Below are positions 42,920 through 51,903 of a stretch of 64,000 nt of DNA, one piece after another (the stretch's first letter is position 1; every line of letters begins with the position of its first letter). The stretch covers positions 1 through 64,000 of the forward strand of contig JAWCKF010000007.1 in assembly GCA_038852315.1 (NCBI GenBank), read 5' to 3'. The stretch is from COMBO-56-21 sp038852315. Its GTDB lineage: Archaea > Thermoplasmatota > Thermoplasmata > UBA10834. The notes below the pieces were generated by a model, which was not told where the DNA came from, searched no databases, and saw nothing but the letters and a program-made list of their open reading frames with translations. The position numbers and the translations under genes are program-made.

Positions 42920-43300
42920 ATGACAGACAAGGACCAGAAGGCGCCGCCGAAGGGTGAGGAGAGGTATCTGCTCGTCGAGCTGTCGTGCAAGGACCTCAAG
43001 TGCTCGCCCTGCACCTATCCGAACTGCCAGAGGTTCGTCAGGTCCGTTCCGAAGAAGAAGCCGTTCGAAACACGCATGACGAAGATGTTCGAGGTGAAGA
43101 AGCCGATATCGGCACCCGGCGACACGAGAGAGCGCATACTGCTGGTCGAATTGTCATGCAAGGACAAGAAGTGCTCGCCGTGCACCTATCCCAACTGCCA
43201 GAGGTTCGCGAAAATATCTGGCAAGGGAAAGGCGCCTTTCAAGGTCAAGGTCACTGAAGTCAAGGGCGACAGGGAGGTGCAGAGCCTCCTGAACAAGTGA
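42920..43300 (+). CDS. Small protein with duplicated C-x4-C-x2-C-x4-C motif, in the hdr operon
   Basis: 126 residues. Two near-identical units occur: LLVELSCKDLKCSPCTYPNC (residues 17-36) and LLVELSCKDKKCSPCTYPNC (74-93), each followed by QRF and a basic stretch. Each has four Cys (23, 28, 31, 36 and 80, 85, 88, 93), a spacing fit for a zinc or Fe-S site. The protein is Lys-rich, has no membrane segment or signal peptide, and lies between the MvhD-HdrCB fusion and the split hdrA genes (23 and 76 nt). I know no family with this motif. A metal-binding linker or chaperone for the Hdr complex is a guess. Confidence 0.8.
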   Translation: MTDKDQKAPPKGEERYLLVELSCKDLKCSPCTYPNCQRFVRSVPKKKPFETRMTKMFEVKKPISAPGDTRERILLVELSCKDKKCSPCTYPNCQRFAKISGKGKAPFKVKVTEVKGDREVQSLLNK

Positions 43301-43376
43301 CAACGACAAAACCCTTAGGAATGCTGCTCGAGGAGAATGATTGCGAGGGCACGAGGAACCGAGAGGAGGTCTGAGA

Positions 43377-44672
43377 ATGGAGAAGGCCGTGATGGTGATC
43401 GGGGGAGGCGTCGCCGGAATACAGGCGGCACTGGACCTGGCTGACAAGGGGATTATCGTCCACCTGGTCGAGAAGACTCCCAGCATAGGCGGGAGGATGG
43501 CGCAGCTGGACAAGACTTTCCCAACGAACGACTGCTCGATATGCATACTTGCGCCGAAGATGGCGGACTGCTTCAGCCATCCCAACACGAACGTGATAAC
43601 CTACGCCGAGGTCGTCGGAGTCGAGGGGAAGGCGGGTGCGTTCAAGGTCAAGGTACTGAAGAAGGCCAGATACGTCGACGAGTCGAAGTGCACGGGCTGC
43701 GGGGAGTGCCTCGAGAAGTGCCCGTCCAAGGTCCCGAACGAGTTCGAGATGGGGCTCTCCACGAGGAAGGCGATCTACATGCCTTTCATGCAGGCGGTCC
43801 CGAGAGTCATGACCATCGACAAGGACCACTGCCTGATGCTCACCAAGGGCAAGTGCGGCAACTGCAAGAAGGCCTGCAAGAGGGAGGCCATCAACTACGA
43901 GATGAAGGACCAGATACTGGAGATCGATGTCGGGGCGATCATCGTCGCGACGGGGTTCGATTCGTGGGACCCGTCCTCATCAACCGAGTACGGCTATGGC
44001 AGGTTCCCGAACGTCTTCACCGCACTCGAGTACGAGCGCATGATAAACGCGGCAGGCCCGACGCACGGCCACATCGAGAGGAGGTCTGACAAGAAGCGCC
44101 CGCAGAAGATAGCGTTCATACAGTGCGTCGGATCGAGGAATCCGACCACGGGTCATCCCTACTGCTGTGCCGTCTGCTGCATGCACTCCACCAAGGAGGC
44201 CATGCTGGCCAGGGAGCACCACGACGATATGGAGTCGACGATATTCTACAAGGACATGCGCGCCTGCGCGAAGGGGTTCTGGGAATACGTCGAGCGAGCC
44301 AAGAGGGATTACGCGGTTAGGTACATCAACTCCGACGCGACCGTACAGGAGAATCCCGAGAACCACAACCCGATCGTAGTGTACGACGTGGGCGGACGGC
44401 AGATGTCGGAGGAGTTCGACATGGTCGTGCTCGCGACCACCCTCGTCCCGAGGAAGGAGACCCTGGAGCTGGCTAAGGTCCTGGGCCTCAAGGTGGACGA
44501 ATTCGGCTTCCTCGAGTCCGCCGACCGGATACTCGACCTCGGCCGGACGGTCGTGCCAGGCATCTACGTCGCGGGGTACTGCGCCGGCCCTGCTGACATC
44601 CCCGAGTCGGTCGCTCAGGGCTCGAGCGCGGCGGCGAAGGCGGTCGAGACGCTCGCTCAGGCGGGAGTGTGA
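43377..44672 (+). CDS. HdrA-like flavoprotein, N-terminal-half type (QmoA-like)
   Basis: 431 residues equal to half 1 of the double HdrA: VIGGGVAGIQAALDLADKG, PSIGGRMAQLDKTFPTNDCS, CTGCGECLEKCPSKVPNEFE, CGNCKKACKREAI, FIQCVGSRN and CCAVCCMH. It lacks the CHCG N-domain, as in QmoA of sulfate reducers, an HdrA relative of similar size. ATG 43377 has a strong Shine-Dalgarno (GAGAGGAGGT). The next gene carries the second half, so the pair equals one double HdrA split at the inter-half linker. Confidence 0.9.
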   Translation: MEKAVMVIGGGVAGIQAALDLADKGIIVHLVEKTPSIGGRMAQLDKTFPTNDCSICILAPKMADCFSHPNTNVITYAEVVGVEGKAGAFKVKVLKKARYVDESKCTGCGECLEKCPSKVPNEFEMGLSTRKAIYMPFMQAVPRVMTIDKDHCLMLTKGKCGNCKKACKREAINYEMKDQILEIDVGAIIVATGFDSWDPSSSTEYGYGRFPNVFTALEYERMINAAGPTHGHIERRSDKKRPQKIAFIQCVGSRNPTTGHPYCCAVCCMHSTKEAMLAREHHDDMESTIFYKDMRACAKGFWEYVERAKRDYAVRYINSDATVQENPENHNPIVVYDVGGRQMSEEFDMVVLATTLVPRKETLELAKVLGLKVDEFGFLESADRILDLGRTVVPGIYVAGYCAGPADIPESVAQGSSAAAKAVETLAQAGV

Positions 44673-44677
44673 TCTTG

Positions 44678-46543
44678 ATGGCGGAGAAGACGATCGACAA
44701 GAACGAGAAGCCGAGGATAGGCGTGTTCGTTTGCCACTGTGGCGCCAACATAGGCGGGTTCGTGGATGTGCCGTCGGTCGCGGAGTACGCGAAGACGCTG
44801 CCTGATGTGGTGTACGCGACAGACAACCTGTACACCTGCGCCGAGGACGGCCTTGCGAGCATCAGGGAAGGCATAAGGAAGCACAACCTCAACAGGGTCA
44901 TCGTCGCGAGCTGCACCCCGAGGACCCATGCCCCGCTGTTCCAGGCGACTTGCGAGTCTGCCGGGCTGAACAAGTACATGTTCACGTTCGTCAACATCAG
45001 GGAGCACTGCTCCTGGGTGCACATGAAGGAGAAGGAGCGGGCGACCAAGAAGGCCAAGGACCTCATCCGTATGGGCGTTGCCAGGGCGAGGCTGTTGGAG
45101 CCGCAGGTAGAGGCGAGGGTCGACGTCACGCCCGTGGGATTGGTCATCGGGGGCGGCGTGTCAGGCATGACGGCAGCCCTGTCGCTGGCCAACATGGGGT
45201 TCCCAGTACACCTGGTCGAGCGCGAGAACGAGCTCGGCGGGTTCGTCAGGAACCTGAACAACCTCTATGTGACGGAGAAGAGCGCCGTCGAGACCATCAG
45301 GCCGCTCATCGAGAAGGTCACGTCCCACAAGAACATCACACTGCACCTGAACTCTCAGGTCAAGAGCGTCGAGGGGTTCATCGGCAACTACGATGTGGTC
45401 ATAGGGACAAAGGGTGCTGAGGACACCAAGGTCAAGGTCGGGACGATAATCGTCGCGACAGGGGCGCTGGAGTTCATGCCCGAGGGGCTGTACGGGTACA
45501 ACCAGTACCCGAACGTCGTCACGCTGACGGAGTTCGAGATACTGTGCAAGAAGAAGACCTTGCCGAAGCTGAAGAGCGTGGCGTTCATACAGTGCGTCGG
45601 CTCGAGGGGTCAGGTGAAGTCGTACTGCTCGCGGATATGCTGCAACGTGGCGATCAAGAACGCCATCAACATAGTGGACAACTACGACAACATGCTCGGG
45701 CTGGCCGAGAGACAGGGCACTGTCGTGGAGAAGATACCGGTCGAGCAGAAGGCCACTGACGAGATACTCGAGAGGAGGCGCAGGAGGCGCGGAAGGGAGA
45801 GGGGCGAGGAGGCTGGCGCTGAGGAGGTCAAGCTCGGCCCCGCAGAGAAGATCGAGGTGACCGTGTTCAACAGGGACGTCATGGCATACGGCGTCGAGCA
45901 CGAGCTGGCGTACAACAAGGCAAGGGAGAAGAGGGTCAAGTTCATCAGATACACTACGGACCACCTCCCGAAGGTCTACATGGAGGGCAACCAGCTGATG
46001 GTCGCCTACTTCCACGAGACCCTGAAGCTCGAGAGGACGATGCCCGTGGACATGGTCATCCTCTCGACGCCGCTAGTGCAGCAGACCGGAGCTGCGGAGC
46101 TGTCCCAGATGCTGAAGGTGCCGCTCGGACAGGAGGGGTTCTTCCTCGAGGCGCACGTGAAGCTCCGGCCAGTGGACTTCGCGACGGACGGCATCTATGT
46201 TTGCGGCACCTGCAGGGGGCCGGCCGACATAACCGAGTGCACCTACCAGGCCGCGGCGGCGGCTTCGAGGGCCGCGATACCCATGGCCAGGGGTTATGTG
46301 CAGGCTGAGGCGCTCACCTCGGTCGTGGACGAGAACAAGTGCACTGGCTGTGGCACGTGCATACAGGTCTGCCCGTACGGCGCCCTCAGGAAGAACGACA
46401 GGGGCTTCGCCGAAGTCATTGTCGCAGCGTGCAAGGGCTGTGGCTGCTGCGGCGCGACCTGCCCGGAGGGCGCGATCACCATGACGAACTACACGGACGC
46501 GCAGCTGCTCGCGGAGGCGAAGGCCGCGCTCGAGGAGGTGTGA
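44678..46543 (+). CDS. HdrA-like flavoprotein, C-terminal-half type
   Basis: About 621 residues equal to half 2 of the double HdrA: RIGVFVCHCGANIGGFVDV, ASCTPRTHAPLFQ, VIGGGVSGMTAALSLANMG, FIQCVGSRG, then CTGCGTCIQVCPYGA and CKGCGCCGATCPEGA at the end. An Arg-rich insert (ILERRRRRRGRERGEEAG, residues ~362-380) is absent from both double HdrAs. GTG 44669 would give a GTGA overlap with the previous stop; ATG 44678 fits GGGAG better. Together with the next gene (MvhD) this resembles QmoB, which joins an HdrA-like part to an MvhD domain. Confidence 0.9.
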   Translation: MAEKTIDKNEKPRIGVFVCHCGANIGGFVDVPSVAEYAKTLPDVVYATDNLYTCAEDGLASIREGIRKHNLNRVIVASCTPRTHAPLFQATCESAGLNKYMFTFVNIREHCSWVHMKEKERATKKAKDLIRMGVARARLLEPQVEARVDVTPVGLVIGGGVSGMTAALSLANMGFPVHLVERENELGGFVRNLNNLYVTEKSAVETIRPLIEKVTSHKNITLHLNSQVKSVEGFIGNYDVVIGTKGAEDTKVKVGTIIVATGALEFMPEGLYGYNQYPNVVTLTEFEILCKKKTLPKLKSVAFIQCVGSRGQVKSYCSRICCNVAIKNAINIVDNYDNMLGLAERQGTVVEKIPVEQKATDEILERRRRRRGRERGEEAGAEEVKLGPAEKIEVTVFNRDVMAYGVEHELAYNKAREKRVKFIRYTTDHLPKVYMEGNQLMVAYFHETLKLERTMPVDMVILSTPLVQQTGAAELSQMLKVPLGQEGFFLEAHVKLRPVDFATDGIYVCGTCRGPADITECTYQAAAAASRAAIPMARGYVQAEALTSVVDENKCTGCGTCIQVCPYGALRKNDRGFAEVIVAACKGCGCCGATCPEGAITMTNYTDAQLLAEAKAALEEV

Positions 46544-46546
46544 CCG

Positions 46547-47383
46547 ATGACGGAGGTCGCGCACACCCAGATGCTGGAGAAGAAGGAGCTCGAGAGCCCG
46601 GCGCAGAGCAAGGAGTGGGAGCCGAAGATAATCGGGTTCCTGTGCAACTGGTGCTCGTACGCGGGCGCGGACCTGTGCGGTGTCAGCAGGTACCAGTACC
46701 CGACGAACATCAGGCCGGTCAGGGTCATGTGCTCCACCAGGATAAGCCCGCACCTCGTGCTGGAGCTGTTCGAGGCCGGGGCGGACGGTGTGCTCCTGGG
46801 AGGCTGCCACATAGGCGACTGTCACTACATCACGGGGAACTACTACACGGAGAAGCGCGTCAGGCTGATGAAGAGGCTGCTCGAGGACGCGGGGATAGAG
46901 CCTGAGAGGCTCCGGCTGGAATGGGTCTCCGCCTCTGAGGGTGAGAAGTTCTCCAAGGTGGTCACGGAGTTCACGGAGCAGGTGAGGAGGCTCGGCCCGA
47001 GCAAGGTCAAGAAGGACCAGCTCGCCAAGGTGCGGGTGGCGGCGGCCGACGAAGCCTCTGAGACCTTCAGGTTGAAGGCGCTCGTGGGCAAGGAGCTGAA
47101 CCTCGAGACCAAGGGGAACGTGTACAACAACAAGCTCGACAGGGCGGAGCTGGAGAAGCTCATCGATGCGGCCGCCAGGGACGAGTTCGAGAGGGCGCTC
47201 ATACTCGAGCTGGCGAAGGAGAGGCCGCGGTCCGTCAAGGAGCTGGGGAAGATCATGCAGGTGCCCACGGACAAGGTCCTGAGACACATCGTCGTGCTGA
47301 GGCAGAAGAACCTCATCGCGATGGATCATCCGGAGGGCTTCACGCCGACCTACAGGACGATAGTGATAGGGGGTGAGCAGTGA
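46547..47383 (+). CDS. mvhD: MvhD-type 2Fe-2S protein with C-terminal winged-helix-like extension
   Basis: 278 residues. MvhD core at ~25-160: GFLCNWCSYAGADLCGVSRY, RVMCSTRISP, GCHIGDCHYITGN, WVSASEGEKFSKVV. The C-terminal ~115 residues add a charged helical linker and a helix-turn-helix-like unit (ILELAKERPRSVKELGKIMQ, PTDKVLRHIVVLRQKNLIAM). Plain MvhD is ~140-150 residues. It passes electrons between MvhAG or another donor and HdrA. The extension could be a protein-docking module or a DNA-binding unit. It overlaps the next hdrA by 1 nt (TGATG). Confidence 0.88.
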   Translation: MTEVAHTQMLEKKELESPAQSKEWEPKIIGFLCNWCSYAGADLCGVSRYQYPTNIRPVRVMCSTRISPHLVLELFEAGADGVLLGGCHIGDCHYITGNYYTEKRVRLMKRLLEDAGIEPERLRLEWVSASEGEKFSKVVTEFTEQVRRLGPSKVKKDQLAKVRVAAADEASETFRLKALVGKELNLETKGNVYNNKLDRAELEKLIDAAARDEFERALILELAKERPRSVKELGKIMQVPTDKVLRHIVVLRQKNLIAMDHPEGFTPTYRTIVIGGEQ

Positions 47384-50300
47384 TGGCAGCGACCGACAAG
47401 ATAGGCGCGGTCATGATAGTCGGTGGAGGGATATCCGGCATGCAGTCCGCGCTGGACCTGGCAGACTCCGGATACAAGGTGTACCTGATCGAGAAGCAGC
47501 CGAGCATAGGCGGGACCATGGCGCAGCTCGACAAGACCTTCCCAACGAACGACTGCGCCATGTGCATCATGGCGCCCAAGCTCGTGGCCACGGGCAGGCA
47601 CCACAACATCGAGCTCATCACTAACGCCGAGGTCGCGATAGTCGACGGCGAGGCAGGGAACTTCAGCGTCACCGTGAAGCAGAAGGCCTTCAGAGTGGAC
47701 CCGAAAAAGTGCACTGGCTGCGGCAGCTGCGCTCAGAAGTGCCCCATCGAGACGACAAACGAGTACGACGAGCATACGAAGACCCGTAAGGCGATCTACG
47801 TCCGCTACCCGCAGGCCGTGCCGCTCGTGTACTCCATCGATCCCGACAGGTGCATCGGGTGCGGCATATGCGCCGAGGAGTGCAAGGCCAAGGCCGTGGA
47901 CTACGACCAGAAGGAGAAGGTGCTCGAGATCAAGGTCGGGTCGATCATACTCTCCCCTGGGTTTGACGAGTTCAACGCTCGCCTGAAATCCGAGTACGGC
48001 TACGGCGTGTACAAGAACGTCGTGACGAGCATAGAGTTCGAGCGGATACTCTCCGCCACAGGGCCATACATGGGGACCGTTCTGAGGCCCTCGGACGGGG
48101 ACATCCCTGAGAAGATAGCCTTCATACAGTGTGTCGGCTCCAGAGACGAGCACTGTGGGAACGAGTACTGCTCGAGCGTGTGCTGCATGTATTCCATCAA
48201 GGAGGCTGTCATCGCCAAGGAGCACGGCGGGAACATCAAGCCATCGATATTCTTCATGGACATGAGGGCCTTCGGCAAGGAGTTCGACGAGTACTACAGC
48301 CGCGCGGAGAAGGAGTACGGCGTCAGGTTCGTCCGCTCCAGGGTCGCGGCCATCAGCGAGGACCCGAGGACGAACGACCTGATAGTGAAGTACGTCGAGA
48401 ACGGCGAGCCCAAGGAGGAGGTGTTCAACATGGTCGTGCTCGCGGTCGGGCTCAGGCCTCCTGCCGATGCCGAGGCCCTCAGCAGGATCATGAAGTTCAA
48501 GCTGAACGAGGACGGGTTCGCCTCGACGAGCGTGTTCGCCCCGGTGGAGACATCGAGGCCTGGGATATTCGTCAGCGGCGCGTTCTCCGCCCCGAAGGAC
48601 ATACCGATGACCGTCGCTGAGGCCTCAGGCGCCGCCGCGAAGGCAGGGACCGAGATAGCCGCTGCCAGGAACACCCTGGTCACGAAGAAGGAGTACCCGC
48701 CGGAGATCAACATCGAGGGGCAGGAGCCAAGGATAGGCGTGTTCGTGTGCCACTGTGGCATAAACATCGGGGGCGTGGTGAACGTGCCCGAGGTGATGGA
48801 GTACGCGAAGACCTTGCCCAACGTCGTTTACGCCGAGCAGAACCTGTACACGTGCTCTCAGGACACCCAGGAGAAGATCAAGGAGAAGGTCAAGGAGCTG
48901 AAGCTGAACCGCGTGGTGGTCGCCAGCTGCACGCCGAGGACTCACGAGCCGCTGTTCCAGAACACCATCCGGGAGGCGGGGCTGAACGCCTACCTCTTCG
49001 AGATGGCGAACATAAGGGACCAGTGCTCCTGGATACACATGCACGAGCCGAAGGCCGCCACGAAGAAGGCCAAGGACCTCGTCAGGATGGCCGTCGCGAA
49101 GGCGCGTCTGCTCGAACCTCTGGAGAACCTGACGCTGAAGGTCAACCAGTCAGCGCTGGTGCTCGGCGGCGGCGTCAGCGGCATGACCGCCGCGCTCGAA
49201 CTAGCAAGGCAGGGCTTCAAGGTGCACCTGGTCGAGAAGGAGAAGGAGCTAGGTGGCAACGCGAGGAAGCTGCACTTCCTCCCGTCCGGCGACGACCCGG
49301 TTGCCTTCGCCAAGCAGCTCGACAGGCAGGTGACCTCTAACCCGAACATAACGGTCTACACGGGGGCGAGGGTGAAGTCCATCGACGGCTATGTCGGGAA
49401 CTTCAAGACGACCCTCGAGAGCGGGGAGCAGCTTGAGCACGGTGTGGTGATAGTCGCCATCGGTGGCGAGGAATACAAGCCGAACGGCGAGTACCTCTAC
49501 GGGAAGAACAAGAACGTGATGACGCTGCTCGAGTTCAAGGAGAAGCTGTCGAGTGGCCAGGCGAAGGGACACGAGTACGTGTTCATCCAGTGTGTAGGCT
49601 CCCGCGAGGACAAGCATCCGAACTGCTCACGCGTCTGCTGCACGGGCACGATGAGCGCAGCGAAGAAGATCAAGGAGCTGGACCCGAACGCGAAGGTCTA
49701 CGTCCTGTACCGGGACATCAGGACCTACGGCTTCAGGGAGAAGTACTACAAGGAGGCCGCGAACGCTGGCGTGAAGTTCATCAGGTTCGAGGACGACCAG
49801 AAGCCCAAGGTCGAGGAGAAGAACGGCAAACTCGAGGTGACCGTCGAGGATGAGGACACCGGAAAGCTCGTGGTCCTGAAGCCCGACTACCTCGTGCTGG
49901 CGGCCGGGACGCGCCCGCAGGCGGATGCGGAGAAGCTCGCGCCCATGCTGAAGGTGCCCATGACCAAGGAGGGCTTCTTCCTGGAGGCGCATATGAAGCT
50001 CAGGCCTGTTGACTTCGCGACGGAAGGGGTGTACCTCGCCGGCCTGGCGCACGGCCCTAAGTTCATCGACGAGAGCATAGCCCAGGCCCTCGCGGCCGTG
50101 TCGAGGGCCACCACGGTCCTGTCGAAGACCGAGCTCGAGGCCGAGGGCATAGTCGCGAGCGTGGACGAGAAGCTGTGCGACGGCTGTGGCATATGCGTGC
50201 CCACGTGCGAGTACAGGGCGCTGGAGATCGTGCCGAACAAGGAGGACCCGAAGAAGAAGCTCGTCAGCGTCAACGTCGGGCTGTGCAAGGGCTGCGGAGC

Positions 50301-50421
50301 TTGCGTGGGCGCCTGCCCGGCTGGCGCGCTGACCCAGAAGGGCTTCAGGGACGCGCAGATCTACGCGATGATAGATGCCGCGCTCGAGGGCGAGACACCC
50401 AAGCAGGAGGTGAGGCAATGA
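47383..50421 (+). CDS. hdrA: Double-length HdrA, second copy
   Basis: 1012 residues, paralogous throughout to the first double HdrA. Half 1: IVGGGISGMQSALDLADSG, PSIGGTMAQLDKTFPTNDCA, CTGCGSCAQKCPIETTNEYD, CIGCGICAEECKAKAV (a standard second cluster, unlike the first copy). Half 2: RIGVFVCHCGINIGGVVNV, ASCTPRTHEPLFQ, VLGGGVSGMTAALELARQG, FIQCVGSRED, and final clusters CDGCGICVPTCEYRA and CKGCGACVGACPAGA. It is followed directly by MvhD-MvhG-MvhA (ATGA overlap), so this copy is the best candidate for direct contact with the hydrogenase. Confidence 0.93.
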   Translation: MAATDKIGAVMIVGGGISGMQSALDLADSGYKVYLIEKQPSIGGTMAQLDKTFPTNDCAMCIMAPKLVATGRHHNIELITNAEVAIVDGEAGNFSVTVKQKAFRVDPKKCTGCGSCAQKCPIETTNEYDEHTKTRKAIYVRYPQAVPLVYSIDPDRCIGCGICAEECKAKAVDYDQKEKVLEIKVGSIILSPGFDEFNARLKSEYGYGVYKNVVTSIEFERILSATGPYMGTVLRPSDGDIPEKIAFIQCVGSRDEHCGNEYCSSVCCMYSIKEAVIAKEHGGNIKPSIFFMDMRAFGKEFDEYYSRAEKEYGVRFVRSRVAAISEDPRTNDLIVKYVENGEPKEEVFNMVVLAVGLRPPADAEALSRIMKFKLNEDGFASTSVFAPVETSRPGIFVSGAFSAPKDIPMTVAEASGAAAKAGTEIAAARNTLVTKKEYPPEINIEGQEPRIGVFVCHCGINIGGVVNVPEVMEYAKTLPNVVYAEQNLYTCSQDTQEKIKEKVKELKLNRVVVASCTPRTHEPLFQNTIREAGLNAYLFEMANIRDQCSWIHMHEPKAATKKAKDLVRMAVAKARLLEPLENLTLKVNQSALVLGGGVSGMTAALELARQGFKVHLVEKEKELGGNARKLHFLPSGDDPVAFAKQLDRQVTSNPNITVYTGARVKSIDGYVGNFKTTLESGEQLEHGVVIVAIGGEEYKPNGEYLYGKNKNVMTLLEFKEKLSSGQAKGHEYVFIQCVGSREDKHPNCSRVCCTGTMSAAKKIKELDPNAKVYVLYRDIRTYGFREKYYKEAANAGVKFIRFEDDQKPKVEEKNGKLEVTVEDEDTGKLVVLKPDYLVLAAGTRPQADAEKLAPMLKVPMTKEGFFLEAHMKLRPVDFATEGVYLAGLAHGPKFIDESIAQALAAVSRATTVLSKTELEAEGIVASVDEKLCDGCGICVPTCEYRALEIVPNKEDPKKKLVSVNVGLCKGCGACVGACPAGALTQKGFRDAQIYAMIDAALEGETPKQEVRQ

Positions 50422-50879
50422 GCTCAGAGGCCGCGCACAAGTCCGATGCCGGACACGGGGAGACGGGCGAGTGGGAGCCTAAGATACTGGTGTTCTGCTG
50501 CAACTGGTGCTCGTACGCCGGGGCGGACCTGGCTGGCGTGAGCAGGTTGCAGATGCCCCCGTACTTCCGCGTGATAAGGGTCATGTGCTCCGCCAGGGTC
50601 GACCCCGAGTTCGTCATGCGGGCGTTCCAGAAGGGTGCCGACGGCGTGCTCGTCGCGGGGTGCCACCCGGCAGACTGCCACTACATAGGCGGCAACTACA
50701 GGACGCGCAGGAGGATGGCGCTCATGAAGATGCTGATACAGCAGTTCGGGTTCGACCCCGACAGGCTGAGGCTCGAATGGATATCGGCAGGCGAGGGCGA
50801 GAAGTTCCAGAAGACCATAATCGAGTTCACCAACACCATCAAGGAGCTGGGCCCATCGCCCATCAAGGGAGGTGCGTGA
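50418..50879 (+). CDS. mvhD: F420-non-reducing hydrogenase iron-sulfur subunit MvhD
   Basis: 153 residues of standard MvhD size: FCCNWCSYAGADLAGVSRLQ, VMCSARVDPEFVMRAF, AGCHPADCHYIGGN, LEWISAGEGEKF. It holds a 2Fe-2S cluster and links the hydrogenase to HdrA. GCHPADCHY replaces the GCHIGDCHY of the two other MvhD modules in the window, matching the HxGDC/HPADC forms seen in Mvh. It overlaps hdrA by 4 nt and is followed by mvhG after 1 nt. Confidence 0.94.
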   Translation: MSSEAAHKSDAGHGETGEWEPKILVFCCNWCSYAGADLAGVSRLQMPPYFRVIRVMCSARVDPEFVMRAFQKGADGVLVAGCHPADCHYIGGNYRTRRRMALMKMLIQQFGFDPDRLRLEWISAGEGEKFQKTIIEFTNTIKELGPSPIKGGA

Positions 50880-50880
50880 G

Positions 50881-51897
50881 ATGGCCGAGAAGATAAAGAT
50901 CGCGCAGTACTGGGGCGCCGGGTGCGGAGGGTGCGACGTCGCGCTCCTGGACATAGACGCGAAGATACTCGATGTGCACGCGATAGCCGATGTCGTGTTC
51001 TGGCCGATCGGCTTCGACGGCAAGCTCCACGAGATAGAGAACATGCCCGACAAGTCGATCACCGTGAGCTTCTACAACGGCGCGATAAGGAACTCCGAGA
51101 ACGAGCACATAGCCAAGGTCCTGAGGCAGAAGTCGGTCATCATGATAGCCTTCGGGTCGTGTGCGTGCTACGGAGGCACGCCCGGGCTCGCGAACGTGAC
51201 CAACAGACAGGAGGTCTTCGAGACGGTGTACAAGCAGACGCCTTCCACCGACAACCCCGAGGGCGTGTTGCCCCAGCCGCGGGTGAAGGTCAAGGAGGGA
51301 GAGCTCGAGCTGCCCGAGTTCTGGGACACCGTCAAGACGCTCGACGAGGTCGTCGACGTCGACTACTTCATGCCGGGCTGTCCGCCCACGGTCAACCTGA
51401 TCGCGATGGCGGTCGATGCGGTCGTCGCGCACGTCACGAAGGGCGCACCGCTGCCCCCGAAGGGGACGGTCATCGCGTCCGACAAGACGCTCTGCGACGA
51501 GTGCAAGAGGGAGAGGGTCGAGAAGGGCAGGAGGATCGAGAGGATCTACCAGGCCTACGAGATAAAGCCCGACCCGAAGAAGTGTCTGCTCGACCAGGGC
51601 ATAATATGCCTGGGGCCGGCCACGAGGGCCGGGTGCGGCGCGATGTGCCCGAACGCGCAGATGCCCTGCAGGGGCTGCATGGGCCCGACGAAGGCCGTGA
51701 CGGACCAGGGCGCGAGCATGCTGAGCGCGGTGTCGTCCCTGCTCAACATCACGGATTCGGAGTCAAAGTTAAGTGAGGAGCAGATAATGGAACTCATGAT
51801 GCAGGTGAAGGACCCGTTGGGCACGTTCTACGCGTTCTCCCTGCCGAAGTCGCCTCTGAAGAGGACTGTGACGGAGCGCAAGAAGAGGAAGGGGTGA
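50881..51897 (+). CDS. mvhG: F420-non-reducing [NiFe]-hydrogenase small subunit MvhG
   Basis: 338 residues. Fe-S ligands of group 3 small subunits: YWGAGCGGCDVALLDID (proximal cluster), FGSCACYGGTPGLAN, MPGCPPTVNLI, and CGAMCPNAQMPCRGCMGP for the further clusters. It conducts electrons from the Ni-Fe site in MvhA to MvhD. ATG 50881 is preferred to GTG 50872. The sequence is cytosolic, with no Tat signal, in line with group 3c enzymes. Confidence 0.95.
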   Translation: MAEKIKIAQYWGAGCGGCDVALLDIDAKILDVHAIADVVFWPIGFDGKLHEIENMPDKSITVSFYNGAIRNSENEHIAKVLRQKSVIMIAFGSCACYGGTPGLANVTNRQEVFETVYKQTPSTDNPEGVLPQPRVKVKEGELELPEFWDTVKTLDEVVDVDYFMPGCPPTVNLIAMAVDAVVAHVTKGAPLPPKGTVIASDKTLCDECKRERVEKGRRIERIYQAYEIKPDPKKCLLDQGIICLGPATRAGCGAMCPNAQMPCRGCMGPTKAVTDQGASMLSAVSSLLNITDSESKLSEEQIMELMMQVKDPLGTFYAFSLPKSPLKRTVTERKKRKG

Positions 51898-51903
51898 GCA
51901 CCA

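Noticed and set aside
43377..46543. Split HdrA as a frameshifted pseudogene
   Set aside because: The break falls exactly at the inter-half linker, conserved motifs are intact on both sides, and the second gene has its own start with a nearby ribosome-binding site. It looks like a true two-gene version.
46073..47329. 418-codon minus-strand frame across hdrA and mvhD
   Set aside because: It is antisense to two strongly conserved Fe-S proteins; the composition (Arg, Leu, His, Val repeats) is that of a reverse-frame artefact.
38251..50421. Selenocysteine (in-frame TGA) in HdrA proteins
   Set aside because: Some methanogen HdrAs contain Sec, but all frames here are uninterrupted and Cys is encoded at the cluster sites.
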